Below, piece by piece: positions 15,848-28,017 of a stretch of DNA of 64,000 bases (the first letter of the stretch is position 1; each line of letters begins with the position of its first letter). Source of the DNA: CAVPJC01 sp963705155. Lineage in GTDB: Bacteria > Chloroflexota > Anaerolineae > Anaerolineales > UBA4823. Both the position numbers and the translations under genes were made by a program. The stretch covers positions 496,001-560,000 of the forward strand of contig CAVPJC010000013.1 in the NCBI GenBank assembly GCA_963705155.1. Reading direction: 5' to 3'. The notes under the pieces were generated by a model. The model was given only the letters and a program-made list of their open reading frames with translations, made no database searches and had not been told where the DNA came from.

Positions 15848-18103
15848 TCAGGGCGACAGGTGAAGGGTGAGCCTGTCGCCTTCGGTTTTAACCTGGATGG
15901 CAAACAAGCGTGTCTCACCACTGAGCAGATCACCGGTGAAGGTTTGCAATCCCGCTACGGATCCGTTGTGAATCAGTTGAATGCCCAATTCGAAAGGGGC
16001 GGCTGTGGTGGAAGTAAGCTCGATGAAATACCAGTCCGACAGGTGGTGTGGTTCTGCCAGGCTGACAACGCTGCCGATGGGGGTACTGAAGATCTGGCTT
16101 CCGGGCAACTCAAGAGCGGCTGTGCTGGCAGCGCGGTCGTGTGAATTGAGCAGGCGGATTTGAACTTTAGCAGAGTCCAGAGAGGCCAGCAGATAGGCGT
16201 CCGCTTGCTCGGCGGATGTATCGTAGCCCCATGGGAGACCATTCCAGCGGGCATGCCCCGGGGTGTGCGCAGCATGATAGGGTTTCCATTCCAGCTCAAT
16301 CGCAAGACCGGCGGGGTTGTCATCAATGACTCCGGTGGCGTCCAGCATCCTGCGCGGAGCGCCGCGGCGGTTGACCTCTGAAATGACGGCGACATGATCA
16401 ACAACCCCATCCAGCTGCCAGTCAAAAAAGACGATATCACCAATTTGATAGGATGTGTCAGGGGGAAGGACCTGCTGCGTATAGGCAAAGTAACGCCACA
16501 TATCCTGGGCGCTGCGGGCATTGCGCCAGCGATAGTAGTGGCGGGGGTTGGCCCGAAAATCTGCTTCCAAGGCAAGTTGGATGTTAAAATCCAGGCCTAC
16601 GGTGTAGGCGTCCATGACCAGGTCGGTACAATCGCCGCTGTAGAAACCGTGGAATGGGCCGCCGCACGGCTCAAAAGGGGAGGGGCAACCCCGGGCGAGG
16701 CTGTAAGGCATGCCGAGGTCTTTGGCTGCCTCATCGAGGGCGGCTTGAGGCACGGCAGTGAACTCCAGGCCGGCGACGCCGGGTGAACCCGCGATAGCGC
16801 TGATCGTGCGATCGCCAGGAGTGATGGTGTACCCTTTTTTCTGCGCGGTCAGAATGAAATGGCCTGGTTTTATTGAATCGAAGAGAAAGCTGCCGTCTGT
16901 GGTGGTGGTGAGCGAGCGGGTGGTTCCCAGCTGGATACGCACGCCTGCCAGCGGCCTGCCGGTGGAGTCAACCACCCAGCCAGAAACACGCGCATCCTGG
17001 GAGATTTTTTCTCCCTGATCCTGGAGGAAGACCTGCAGGGTGCCATTCTGGTCTTCAGTGAAAGCCAGGAATTGTCCATCTGCAGACCGGCTAAGGGACA
17101 ATCTTCCAGGTGGGGCTGCCAGGAGCGTCACGGGCAGTTTTTCGGGAGGCGAGCCTGGAGAATACGGGAAAGCCTGCAAGCTTTTGTCGGCGTGGTTATA
17201 GAGCATCAGGATCTCACCCGATGCCGTGCGGATTGTCCAATCGATCCACTGCCCATCGGTGGAGATGTGCGGGCCGGCTGTGATCGTAGCCCCGGAGGGA
17301 AGTGCGCCCTGGTCACCGGGCAGACTCACCAACGAAGTCAGCCGGTCATACCGGAAAACCCGGGAGGCTGTGGAGGTCTGGTAGCGAAAAACGATGATTT
17401 TGCCATCGGCTGAGATTTGAGGGTGAGAGGCTGCACCTTCCTGTGGGAAACCGGGCGGGAGCAAAGACACCAGGCGGGTTTGGCGGTTGTCCAGATCATG
17501 GATGAAGATATCCGGGGTTGTATCCAGATCCGTTGGCGCCAGGTTTTTTGCTGTGGAGGCAAACACGATAAAACGTCCATCCGCCGAGACGGCAGGCTGG
17601 TCCGACCAGCCGGAAGCTTCTTCGCCTGTGCTGTTGACCGAGACACGCCGGGTGGTTGCGGTAGTGCGATCGTGAGCAAACACATCGGGCAGGCTGTTCG
17701 TATCGGCAGGCTGGCCGGGGGCGGTGAGATTACTGGCAAAGGAACTGAAAGCGGTTATTCGTCCATTGGCGGATAAGACGGGTTCAAAGGAACCGGCGGC
17801 GGCCTGCTGGCCGCGCGAATTTATCGAGACGAGCGAAAGCTGAGAATTTGAAAGCCGGTAAAGGAAGATATCGGCGGAGGCGTTTGTATCCTGGGGAACC
17901 AGGTTATCAGCGCGGGAGACAAAGGCAACGAACAAGCCGTCTGGTGAAACAGCCGGCCAGGCTGACCAGGCATTGCCCGGGACAGCCCCCGGGGCAGCTG
18001 AGATGAGCCGGCGGGGAGGCGGGGCAGTTTGAGCTGAGGCAGTAAATGGCGCCAGCAGGAGGGCAATCAGCAGAAGCAGCGCGGCAAGCCTGGCTTTTTT
18101 CAT
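15848..18103 (-). CDS. Secreted protein: TolB-like propeller, carboxypeptidase-regulatory domain, papain-like C-terminal domain
   Basis: A 751-residue exported protein. Residues 1-24 are a signal peptide (KK, long Leu/Ala run, cleavage near ASAQT). Residues ~30-365 are repeats of the type AVSPDGLFVAFVSRADNL...DIF, the WD40/TolB-like beta propeller. Residues ~375-450 are a carboxypeptidase-regulatory-like domain (VSGWVVDSTGRPLAGVRI). Residues ~455-620 resemble the NlpC/P60 or DUF1287 papain-like fold: Cys in SGDCTDLVMDAY, GDIVFFDW, and His in VDHVAVISEV. The C-terminal ~110 residues look like a beta sandwich. It might bind and cleave a cell-wall or extracellular target; substrate unknown. It starts 18 bases after the dinG stop on the same strand. 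Confidence 0.75.
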   Translation of the reverse strand: MKKARLAALLLLIALLLAPFTASAQTAPPPRRLISAAPGAVPGNAWSAWPAVSPDGLFVAFVSRADNLVPQDTNASADIFLYRLSNSQLSLVSINSRGQQAAAGSFEPVLSANGRITAFSSFASNLTAPGQPADTNSLPDVFAHDRTTATTRRVSVNSTGEEASGWSDQPAVSADGRFIVFASTAKNLAPTDLDTTPDIFIHDLDNRQTRLVSLLPPGFPQEGAASHPQISADGKIIVFRYQTSTASRVFRYDRLTSLVSLPGDQGALPSGATITAGPHISTDGQWIDWTIRTASGEILMLYNHADKSLQAFPYSPGSPPEKLPVTLLAAPPGRLSLSRSADGQFLAFTEDQNGTLQVFLQDQGEKISQDARVSGWVVDSTGRPLAGVRIQLGTTRSLTTTTDGSFLFDSIKPGHFILTAQKKGYTITPGDRTISAIAGSPGVAGLEFTAVPQAALDEAAKDLGMPYSLARGCPSPFEPCGGPFHGFYSGDCTDLVMDAYTVGLDFNIQLALEADFRANPRHYYRWRNARSAQDMWRYFAYTQQVLPPDTSYQIGDIVFFDWQLDGVVDHVAVISEVNRRGAPRRMLDATGVIDDNPAGLAIELEWKPYHAAHTPGHARWNGLPWGYDTSAEQADAYLLASLDSAKVQIRLLNSHDRAASTAALELPGSQIFSTPIGSVVSLAEPHHLSDWYFIELTSTTAAPFELGIQLIHNGSVAGLQTFTGDLLSGETRLFAIQVKTEGDRLTLHLSP
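15852..15890 (+). terminator. Terminator of the LiaF/PspC cluster, inside the convergent gene
   Basis: GGCGACAGG at 15852-15860 pairs with CCTGTCGCC at 15872-15880, followed by TTCGGTTTT. The hairpin lies 30 bases past the LiaF-like stop and is made of the last ten codons of the opposing 751-residue protein, so the same bases code and terminate. Confidence 0.65.
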
Positions 18104-18121
18104 TGACCTGGAACTGAGATG

Positions 18122-20920
<2,799 letters not shown>

Positions 20921-20958
20921 GCAGAGGATTATACCGTATTACCCATTGGATATCGGTT

Positions 20959-21804
20959 TCATGGGAACTGGCTCTGATAACCCCGGCAGGATGGCGGAGT
21001 ATTTATGGACGGGTAGATGCAGGCCAGTTTCCAGCCATTAGAAAAGTAGGCCAGGGCGGCTCCCTCTTCATTGGGAGATGGCGAGAGCATGCGCGGAATG
21101 CCAAAACGGTTGATATCCTCGTTCTCCCAGGATAATCCGTAATCAGGCACGGCATGGTCTTTGAAGCCGCCCACCAGGTGGTGCTGCAGCGGCCGGGGAA
21201 GATGAGCATCGTCTGGCGCTGCCAATCCATCCTGGATCATGGTGTGCAGGCTGGTCAGCTCTGCCCTGGCTACCCGGCCGTACCTGGAGGTGAGGCCGAT
21301 GCAGGCGGTCAGCAGCACGAGGGTCACCGGGAGCCAGCCGCGCAGCAAGAGTGAGCTGCGGCTCAACCAGCCGTCCACCTCGCGGGCGACCGCATAACGG
21401 TGAACTGCAAGGATTGGGACGAGCAAGGCCACCAGCGGCACCATAAAGACTGCCGCGGCGATGATCCGAATAGAGAGCAACTCATCAGGAGCTGGATCTG
21501 ATGCGAACGTGACGCCCCAGATCAGCAAAGCGCCTGCAACGGAAGAAAAGAAAACACCAGCAATAGAATTGGCAGGCCAGGCGCAAATAAAACCCAACAA
21601 TGCGCCCACCAACGACCAGATCAAAGCATTTGGCAAAGGGCCAAAAGGAGGCTGGTGGAGGGAAATGCCGGGCAGGGTCAGGAAATTAATATATTGCGAG
21701 CTCAGGCCGTAGCCGAGACCCAGGGCAGCCCCGAAAAATATGCCAAAGAGCCGGCGGTGACGGACATCGTTCATTGGGCTGTTGAGAGGTCTGGAGGTAT
21801 GCAT
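20959..21804 (-). CDS. Polytopic membrane protein of unknown function
   Basis: A 281-residue protein with about five membrane segments in the first 170 residues (for example FGIFFGAALGLGYGLS, WSLVGALLGFICAW, FFSSVAGALLIWGVTF, VFMVPLVALLVPIL, LPVTLVLLTACIGL) and a soluble C-terminal third ending NTPPSCRGYQSQ. No catalytic motif or family is recognised. ATG 21804 is the furthest start; ATG 21774 (MNDVRHRR) is an alternative, neither with a clear ribosome site. It lies between dinG and another membrane protein on the same strand, 12 bases after the latter's stop, so those two small membrane genes are probably co-transcribed. Confidence 0.6.
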   Translation of the reverse strand: MHTSRPLNSPMNDVRHRRLFGIFFGAALGLGYGLSSQYINFLTLPGISLHQPPFGPLPNALIWSLVGALLGFICAWPANSIAGVFFSSVAGALLIWGVTFASDPAPDELLSIRIIAAAVFMVPLVALLVPILAVHRYAVAREVDGWLSRSSLLLRGWLPVTLVLLTACIGLTSRYGRVARAELTSLHTMIQDGLAAPDDAHLPRPLQHHLVGGFKDHAVPDYGLSWENEDINRFGIPRMLSPSPNEEGAALAYFSNGWKLACIYPSINTPPSCRGYQSQFP

Positions 21805-21816
21805 ATATGATCTGTC

Positions 21817-22527
21817 TTATGAGTCACGCAGCCAATTCACAATTGAGTCCCGGATCCATTTTTCACGACGGGCATTGGGCGCTCTGTGGCTGGCAGATTC
21901 TATGAGGCGGTTGGCTTTAGCCGCGTCGTTTCCGACAAGCTCCAGAAGCTCGCGGTAGGCGTCCGTCTCTGTGGGCCAGAATTGAGGAGATGCTTGCTCA
22001 GGGTTGGCTTTGGCTGTAAGAACACCCTCTGGCTGTGGTTGGTGGGGTTGCGTGGATGCAGCCGGATGGATGAGATGCTGCGGAAGATCATAAGGTTTTG
22101 GCTCGAGACCATCGGCGAGGCTGGCCTGGTGCAAAGTGTGCTGGATAAAAAATACTGCAAAGAAGAAAAACGTTACCAGACCAGCTGTTTGGATCAAATC
22201 CAGAATATCCAGGCGGCGTTGTTGAAGCAAGCCGATCAAAGGGAGGGCCAACAATGCGCCGGCAGAGAACAAGGCGGTCATTGGAACAGGTGAGAGCATA
22301 CGCTCAGCAAAGCGAGATTTGAACAGGCGGAGAAACCCCATGCCGGAGGCTGTAAGTAAGAAAGCCAGGATTGCCTGCACAACAAATGCCATGACCAGCT
22401 CAAGAACCAGGCTGCCCCAGCCGTCAAGATCAAAAATAATGATGACCAGGAGCGCAATGGGGATAAGGCAGCAAAGAACAAGGATACCGCAAGAAAGCCA
22501 GTATTTTAACGGGTTTGTGTTCAACAT
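21817..22527 (-). CDS. Membrane protein of unknown function with soluble C-terminal tail
   Basis: About 236 residues. Four membrane segments lie in the first ~135 residues (SCGILVLCCLIPIALLVIIIF; VLELVMAFVVQAILAFLL; FSAGALLALPLIGLL; AGLVTFFFFAVFFIQH), followed by a Pro/Gln-rich linker and a helical tail reading ELLELVGNDAAKANRLIE...WIRDSIVNWLRD. The tail resembles the short helical repeat seen at the ends of many Chloroflexota and cyanobacterial proteins, but no function follows. GTG 22536 is an alternative start; ATG 22527 has GAGTGAG just upstream. First gene of a minus-strand pair. Confidence 0.55.
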   Translation of the reverse strand: MLNTNPLKYWLSCGILVLCCLIPIALLVIIIFDLDGWGSLVLELVMAFVVQAILAFLLTASGMGFLRLFKSRFAERMLSPVPMTALFSAGALLALPLIGLLQQRRLDILDLIQTAGLVTFFFFAVFFIQHTLHQASLADGLEPKPYDLPQHLIHPAASTQPHQPQPEGVLTAKANPEQASPQFWPTETDAYRELLELVGNDAAKANRLIESASHRAPNARREKWIRDSIVNWLRDS

Positions 22528-22602
22528 GACGCTCACTCAGAAACACTCACCAGTATATATGAGCCTGTGGAAATTTTCAAGCAATATAACCTTGAAAAGC
22601 TT

Positions 22603-22633
22603 TTGAACGAACGAAACGTTGGAGTAGTACAAT
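22603..22633 (+). promoter_or_regulatory. Possible promoter of the MoxR operon
   Basis: TTGAAC at 22603-22608 and TACAAT at 22628-22633, with a long 19-base gap. A second possible pair, TTGGAG and TGTAAT with a 17-base gap, overlaps it. Located about 110-140 bases upstream of the MoxR start in a region with no gene. Confidence 0.3.
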
Positions 22634-22741
22634 ATCTGTATTGTAATAATCTTGCCCCAAAAACGCCTTCGTCTTGAATTTTAGAATAGAGACTTAGCCA
22701 CCTAAAGCCGGTTATCGTGATAATAAAGAGAAGAGGCCCTG

Positions 22742-23676
22742 ATGATTTCTGAAACCGCCAGGCGTTTGCGTGAGAATATCCAAAAAGTGATCGTGGGTAA
22801 GGATGAAGTCATAAATCTGACCCTAGCTGTGGTGCTGTGCGAAGGGCATATCTTACTGGAGGATGTGCCCGGCATCGGCAAGACCACCATGGCACGTGCG
22901 CTGGCTGCTTCCCTGGGCTGCACGTTCAAACGTATCCAGTTCACCCCCGATCTGCTGCCATCAGATGTGACCGGTCTGAGCTGGTTCAACCAGAAAAAGC
23001 AGGAATTTGAGTTTCGTCCCGGGCCGGTGCTGAGCCAAGTGGTGCTGGCAGATGAAATCAACCGTGCAACTCCCCGTACGCAGTCAGCGCTGCTGGAGGC
23101 GATGCAAGAGCGGCAGGTGACGATTGATGGGGTGACGCATCCACTGCCGCGCCCTTTCCTGGTGCTTGCGACACAGAACCCCATTGAGCTGGAAGGCACG
23201 TTTCCATTACCTGAGGCGCAGGTTGACCGGTTTATGATGCGGATAGCCATCGGATACCCGGATGAGAGCGAGGAGAATGCCATCCTGGAACGTTTCAGGC
23301 TCAGTGACCCGCTACCCGATCTGGAGGCTGTCACCACTCCGCAGGAAATTGTGCAATTGCAGGTGGAGCGGCGGCATGTGAAGGTGGTGGAAAGTGTGCG
23401 CGACTATGTGGTGCGGGTGGCGCGGGCCACACGTAACCACCCCGAGATTGAGCTGGGAGCCAGTCCACGCGCCACAATGGCCCTTTACCAGGCAGCCCAG
23501 GCCTGGGCTGCCATCGATGGGCGCGAATTTGTGCTGCCCGATGATGTCAAACACATGGCGCCGTTTGTTTAACCCACCGTATGATGATATCCCCACAGGC
23601 GCAGCTGCGCGGGCGCAAAATTCTGGATCTTGTCGCGGATATCGTCGAGGCGGTGCCTGTTCCAGTGGAGAGCTGA
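22742..23676 (+). CDS. MoxR-family AAA ATPase; C-terminal frameshift
   Basis: A MoxR/RavA-type AAA+ ATPase, probably a chaperone that matures or inserts cofactors into partner complexes. Walker A VPGIGKTT at 42-49, Walker B VLADEINRA at 101-109, sensor 1 ATQNP, and the arginine-containing SPRAT block near 244. The frame stops at 23572 after MAPFV, but an adjacent frame continues as LTHRMMISPQAQLRGRKILDLV...EAVPVPVES to TGA at 23674-23676, which is the normal family ending. One missing base near 23567-23575 explains this. ATG 22742. DUF58 and DUF4129 genes follow directly, the usual MoxR neighbourhood. Confidence 0.9.
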
Positions 23677-23677
23677 A

Positions 23678-24878
23678 TTGCCAGTCAATCGCTGGATGCC
23701 GTTATTGCTGCTGTTCGTGTATATCGGGTTGGTGCTGCGCATCCCCTACATCATTGCCCTGTCTGCAACCCTGGTGGTGCTTCTGGGCCTGGCAGCCTGG
23801 TGGCAGCGGCATGCATTGAACGGGGTAGTGTACCGGCGGCGGTTCCATTTTACGCGCGCCTTTCCGGGTGAACGATTTCCTGTGCGCATTGAGGTCGAAA
23901 ATAATAAACTGCTGCCGTTGACCTGGCTGAGAATTGAAGATCCATGGCCTAAAGCGGTGGGTCCGGAAGACGAAGATGTCCTTGCGCCCAGCCATGTGCA
24001 GGATATGGGTTTATTGACCCATGCCTTCAGTCTGCGCTGGTTTGAGCGTTCCAGGCGCAATTATTTATTGGCTTTCCGGAAACGGGGCATTTACAGGGTA
24101 GGGGCGGCAAAGCTGGAATCGGGTGATCTGTTCGGTCTTTATGATTGCGATGGATCGGCGGCTGGGCAGGAAGCCTTAACCGTATTTCCGGAAATGGCAG
24201 AATTGGACGAGCTGATACTGCCCCCCGAAAATCCTTTCGGTGAGCAGCGGTCGAGGCGGCGGCTGTTTGAAGACACAAACCGGCCGATGGGGGTGCGCGA
24301 CTATCATCCCGAGGATGGATTCCGACGGGTTCACTGGCCTGCAACGGCACGCACCGGCGACCTGCAGGTGAAGGTCTACCAGCCGACCTCGGCATTGATG
24401 ATGGTCTTGTGCCTGAATGTATCCACCTATCACCGATACTGGGAGGGTGTGTACCCCGCGTTATTCGAAAGACTGTTAAGTGTAGCGGCTACGCTGGTGA
24501 ACCGTGGTGTACAGGATGGTTATCGGGTTGGTATGATTTCGAATGGCTGCCTCTCCAACTCTGACCAGCCTTTTCGAAATCCCACCCGGGCGTTCTCCGC
24601 AGCAGCTGACCCATCTGCTGCAGGCGCTTGCCGGTGTGACACCGGTGGTGGTGGCGCCTTTCGAGCGGTTTCTTATGCGGGAGGTGCCGCGTGTTCCCTA
24701 CGGCGCTTCTTTGCTGGTATTAACGGCGGTCACTTCACCGGAGCTGGAAGAGACGCTGGTGAGCCTGAAACGTCACGAGCGGCAAATCTGCCTGTTCTCA
24801 TTAGCCGAGCAGCCCCCGGCCCGCATCCCGGGCGTCCGCGTGATCCATCTGCCTTTCAAAGAGAGCGAAGATGGCTGA
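23678..24878 (+). CDS. DUF58 domain protein; one frameshift
   Basis: About 400 residues: two N-terminal membrane segments (WMPLLLLFVYIGLVLRI; IALSATLVVLLGLAAWW) and a soluble region with the DUF58 signature (MGVRDYHPEDGFRRVHWPATART), part of a von Willebrand-like fold. TTG start at 23678, one base after the MoxR stop, with GGAGAG upstream. The frame changes at about 24550-24560 (SNGCLSNSDQ to LTSLFEIPPGRSPQQL) and then runs to 24878; one extra base is implied. DUF58 proteins are typical partners of MoxR ATPases and are thought to act in metal-dependent protein maturation or envelope assembly. Confidence 0.85.
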
Positions 24879-26397
24879 CCTGCTCCATGGCCTCAACCAG
24901 GTTGATGAGTCTGGCCGGCAGAAAATTCGGCCCTGGCGGGAGCTGGCTGCTTATGCTTCAATTTTTATGGAAATGAGCTGGGTGGCATTATGGAGCCGCG
25001 TTTTTCTGCGAAGTGGTTCCAATGCGAGTTATGCCGAGATGATGTTTGTATTGGGAGGCGTCCTGCTGTCAGCCTATGGAGCTGCCTGGATTGGAGAGCG
25101 GATGAGCCTTCGGGTGCTATTCCGCAGGGGATTGATGGCGGCGCTGGTGATTTTATGTATCGTGGTGGGACTTGAGTTATTGTTAGAAAATTACGGAGCC
25201 TGGACTCTTTCTGAGTTGCTGGCACGCCCTATGCGAACTTTTGAAGATATGGCAAACCTCCTGCCAGTGGAGTTTGTCTTGATGGTGATCCTGCTGCTGG
25301 TGATGTGGCGCGGGGTCAGTCTGGTGGGGCGGCACATCGAACCTGTGGTAGTGATTAGCGGGTTTCGAGTGGGGGTGCTGATGTTTTTTGCATACGGGTT
25401 GCTCGTACCCCTCAAAGACAATACCCCGCTGGCCGCTCTGGATATTTTCTTATTCTCCAGTATGCTGGCGATGAGCGCATCACGCATCGCCGTGCTCAGC
25501 CATCTGCGCGGTGGGCAGGCTATCCCCTTTGACCGGCAGTGGGTGGGGGGCATCATCCTGGCCGTAGGGTGCATGGTAGGCCTGGCTGTGGCGGTTGCGG
25601 GTATCATGCAAGGTGAGGGTTTTATCCTGCTCTCGAGATTGGTGGCCGGGGTTATTTACGTCCTGGCGCTGCTGCTCAGCCCGCTGGTATGGCTGATGAT
25701 GCGGCTGTTTTTCTGGATCGGCGAGTTCCTGCGTTTTGAGGAATTATTTCGATTGCTTTTGGATATCATCGGCAGGCTGCAAACAATGATTGAAAACTTG
25801 ATTGCTGCTCTTGGTGGCTGGATGAGCAGGCTGGACGTCTCTGGTGTGCAGAAATATATTTCCTACCTTGCCCTCAGCAAACCGCTTGTGTTGTGGGGCA
25901 CAATTATTTTCCTGGTAGTGATCATTCTCTTAACCGTGGGTAAGCACTACTGGAGACCGGGAAATGAGCCGGACGATGCGGAATTGGAATCACTGTTAAA
26001 CCAGAAAAATCTGTTCGATCTGCTGCTGGATGCGCTTCGCCGGGGCATGGATAAAATGCGCGATGAGTTGGAGAAAATGGCAGGTTTGCGCCAGGCGCGG
26101 CGGATGTTTGCAGCGGCGCGTATCCGGCGCATTTACGCACGCTTGATGGATCTAAGCGCCAGATTGAGCACCCCACGCCCAGATTCTCGCACACCTCTGG
26201 AGTTTTTGCCCAGCCTGAAGCAGCTTTTCCCTGAGATGCCCGGGGAACTGGAGATGATCACCGAAGCGTATCTGCGCGTGCGTTACGGCGAGCTGCCGGA
26301 AATCAACGAAGAAGTTGATAAAGTGTTTCTCGCCTGGCGCCGCGTGTCACACGATGGACAGGAACAGCTTAAGGCGCGCCGGCGACATCGGGATTAA
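24871..26397 (+). CDS. Polytopic membrane protein with DUF4129-like C-terminus
   Basis: An intact 508-residue protein. About nine membrane segments span residues ~25-365, then a cytoplasmic or external helical region of ~140 residues ending with the DUF4129 pattern: AARIRRIYARLMDL...RPDSRTPLEFLPSL...ITEAYLRVRYGELP. ATG 24871 overlaps the DUF58 stop by 8 bases. In related operons the same C-terminal domain is attached to a transglutaminase (TgpA) protein; here no transglutaminase domain is present, so this is the stand-alone version. The job presumably depends on MoxR and DUF58. Confidence 0.78.
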   Translation: MADLLHGLNQVDESGRQKIRPWRELAAYASIFMEMSWVALWSRVFLRSGSNASYAEMMFVLGGVLLSAYGAAWIGERMSLRVLFRRGLMAALVILCIVVGLELLLENYGAWTLSELLARPMRTFEDMANLLPVEFVLMVILLLVMWRGVSLVGRHIEPVVVISGFRVGVLMFFAYGLLVPLKDNTPLAALDIFLFSSMLAMSASRIAVLSHLRGGQAIPFDRQWVGGIILAVGCMVGLAVAVAGIMQGEGFILLSRLVAGVIYVLALLLSPLVWLMMRLFFWIGEFLRFEELFRLLLDIIGRLQTMIENLIAALGGWMSRLDVSGVQKYISYLALSKPLVLWGTIIFLVVIILLTVGKHYWRPGNEPDDAELESLLNQKNLFDLLLDALRRGMDKMRDELEKMAGLRQARRMFAAARIRRIYARLMDLSARLSTPRPDSRTPLEFLPSLKQLFPEMPGELEMITEAYLRVRYGELPEINEEVDKVFLAWRRVSHDGQEQLKARRRHRD

Positions 26398-26439
26398 CTA
26401 AACCAGGTCGTAATTTCTACATCCACCTATCTTGCCAGA

Positions 26440-27297
26440 TTACAGACCGACCATCTTTTCGCTGATCTCCCACAGGCGTTTTGCGGCAGCTTCATCGTAG
26501 GATTGGGGCGATGAACGCCGGGGGACACAATCCACGAAGTACTTTCCGGAAACACCCTCCACCTCAGGTGATGAAGCCAGGTAGATATTGGTGCGGGCGC
26601 CTTGCTCTGGTGAGATGGCAATGAACCGTGTTACCAGTTTCATTCCCAGACGGATCAGGCTGCCATTGTTTTGCGCGAACTTTGAAGCCACAAAACCGGG
26701 ATGGAGAGCATTGACCGTGATACCCGTATCCCCGGTGCGGCGAGATAGCTCATAAGCGAAGAGGAGGTTGGCCAGCTTGGATTGTGCGTAGGCAGACCAA
26801 CCGTTATAGCCGTGGTTGAATTGGAGATCGTCAAACCGCATTCTGCCATCGAAATGAGCGCCCGAAGCTACAACGACCACCCGCGACGGAGTGCTGCTCG
26901 CCAGCCTATCCATCAGCAGGTTTGTGAGCAGAAAGTAACCGAGGTGATTGAGTGCCAGGGTCATTTCAATGCCATCCAGGCTTTTCTGGCGTCGGATCAT
27001 AAATGCCCCGGCGTTGTTGATGAGCACATCCAGGCGGGGATATGCGCTTTCATACTCCCGCACCAGTTTATGCACCGCAGCCTGCGAGGACAGGTCAGCA
27101 ACCAGAAAATCGACCTGCATATTTCCAGTTTTCGAGCGAATTTCATTGGCGACTATAGCGCATTTTTCTGGATTACGTCCGATCCCTACAATGGTTGCGC
27201 CCATCTCTGCAAGCCGCAGGGCGGTGATCTTTCCAATACCATCAGAAGCGCCGGTGATCAATACCGTTTTTTCTTTCATTGGTGCGACGTTTTGCAT
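26440..27297 (-). CDS. Short-chain dehydrogenase/reductase (retinol dehydrogenase-like)
   Basis: A classical SDR of 285 residues with NAD(P) fold. The dinucleotide loop TGASDGIG is at 15-22, NNAG at 94-97, and the catalytic triad Ser145, Tyr170, Lys174 (YAQSK at 170-174). The alternating pattern resembles retinol dehydrogenase/WW-domain oxidoreductase-type SDRs that reduce or oxidise lipid-like carbonyls; the substrate is unknown. ATG 27297 is preferred, with AGGA 11 bases upstream; ATG 27279 (MKEKTV) is an alternative. It is divergent from moaC and convergent with the DUF4129 gene; no functional link to either is evident. Confidence 0.88.
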   Translation of the reverse strand: MQNVAPMKEKTVLITGASDGIGKITALRLAEMGATIVGIGRNPEKCAIVANEIRSKTGNMQVDFLVADLSSQAAVHKLVREYESAYPRLDVLINNAGAFMIRRQKSLDGIEMTLALNHLGYFLLTNLLMDRLASSTPSRVVVVASGAHFDGRMRFDDLQFNHGYNGWSAYAQSKLANLLFAYELSRRTGDTGITVNALHPGFVASKFAQNNGSLIRLGMKLVTRFIAISPEQGARTNIYLASSPEVEGVSGKYFVDCVPRRSSPQSYDEAAAKRLWEISEKMVGL

Positions 27298-27482
27298 ACG
27301 TGATGTTTCCTGTCGAAGGTCGGATTAAATAATTATCGTTAAAGATAGGGCTGTATTGTAAGCGAATTCCGGTGATGATGATATGGATAAACCGCTTCTA
27401 TCGTCAACTCTCTGGTTTTCTATTCCAGTATTGAACCGTTGGCCTGTTCCGGTCTAACCGAGCGCCATGAACTGGTTTCGAG

Positions 27483-27488
27483 TATAAT
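27483..27488 (+). promoter_or_regulatory. -10 box upstream of moaC
   Basis: A perfect TATAAT at 27483-27488 stands 24 bases upstream of the moaC ATG. The -35 region (about 27460) is poor, so an activator or another sigma factor may be used. The short leader leaves no room for a molybdenum-cofactor riboswitch downstream of it. Confidence 0.45.
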
Positions 27489-27511
27489 TTCCGCTGCGAG
27501 GAGGCTTGGCA

Positions 27512-27988
27512 ATGGGTAAATTATCTCATCTCGATAGCAGCGGCCGCGCCCGTATGGTGGATGTGGGGGCCAAACCAAACTCAGAGCGCATGGCTGTGGC
27601 GCGGGGTGAGGTTCGCATGCGTCCTGAAACACTGACTTTGATTCAGGAGGGGGCAATGAAAAAGGGGGATGTGCTGATCGTTGCCCAACTGGCCGGTGTG
27701 ATGGCCGGCAAGCGCACCTCCGAGTTGATCCCATTATGCCACCCGCTGCCGTTGACTCATTTGGATGTGGATATCATTCTGGACGCGGAGCTGCCCGGGG
27801 TGTGCATCACAGCTACGGCACGGACGGTAGGCAAAACCGGAGTTGAGATGGAGGCGCTCACGGCCGTGAGCGTGGCCGCGCTGACCGTTTACGATATGGC
27901 AAAAGCAGTGGAAAAGACCATGTGCATCCAGAACATTCGCCTGGTGGAAAAGCACGGCGGGCGCAGCGGCGATATCGTTAACGAGTGA
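27512..27988 (+). CDS. moaC: Cyclic pyranopterin monophosphate synthase MoaC
   Basis: A 158-residue MoaC, the enzyme that with MoaA turns GTP into cyclic pyranopterin monophosphate, the first step of molybdopterin synthesis. Family blocks seen: MVDVGAK near residue 13, LIPLCHPLPLTHLDVD, ARTVGKTGVEMEALTAVSVAALTVYDM, and the closing LVEKHGGRSGD. Active-site lysines lie in GAK and DMAKAVEK. ATG 27512 is chosen because GAGGAGG ends 7 bases upstream; a TTG at 27506 is weaker. The moaD-moaE fusion follows directly, with the stop overlapping a possible GTG start, so they form an operon. moaA is not in the window. Confidence 0.95.
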   Translation: MGKLSHLDSSGRARMVDVGAKPNSERMAVARGEVRMRPETLTLIQEGAMKKGDVLIVAQLAGVMAGKRTSELIPLCHPLPLTHLDVDIILDAELPGVCITATARTVGKTGVEMEALTAVSVAALTVYDMAKAVEKTMCIQNIRLVEKHGGRSGDIVNE

Positions 27989-28017
27989 TTGATTTTAATC
28001 AGTTATTGAAAATAAAG

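Noticed and set aside
27298..27511. Molybdenum-cofactor riboswitch before moaC
   Set aside because: The probable -10 box lies 24 bases from the ATG, leaving no room, and I see no matching fold.
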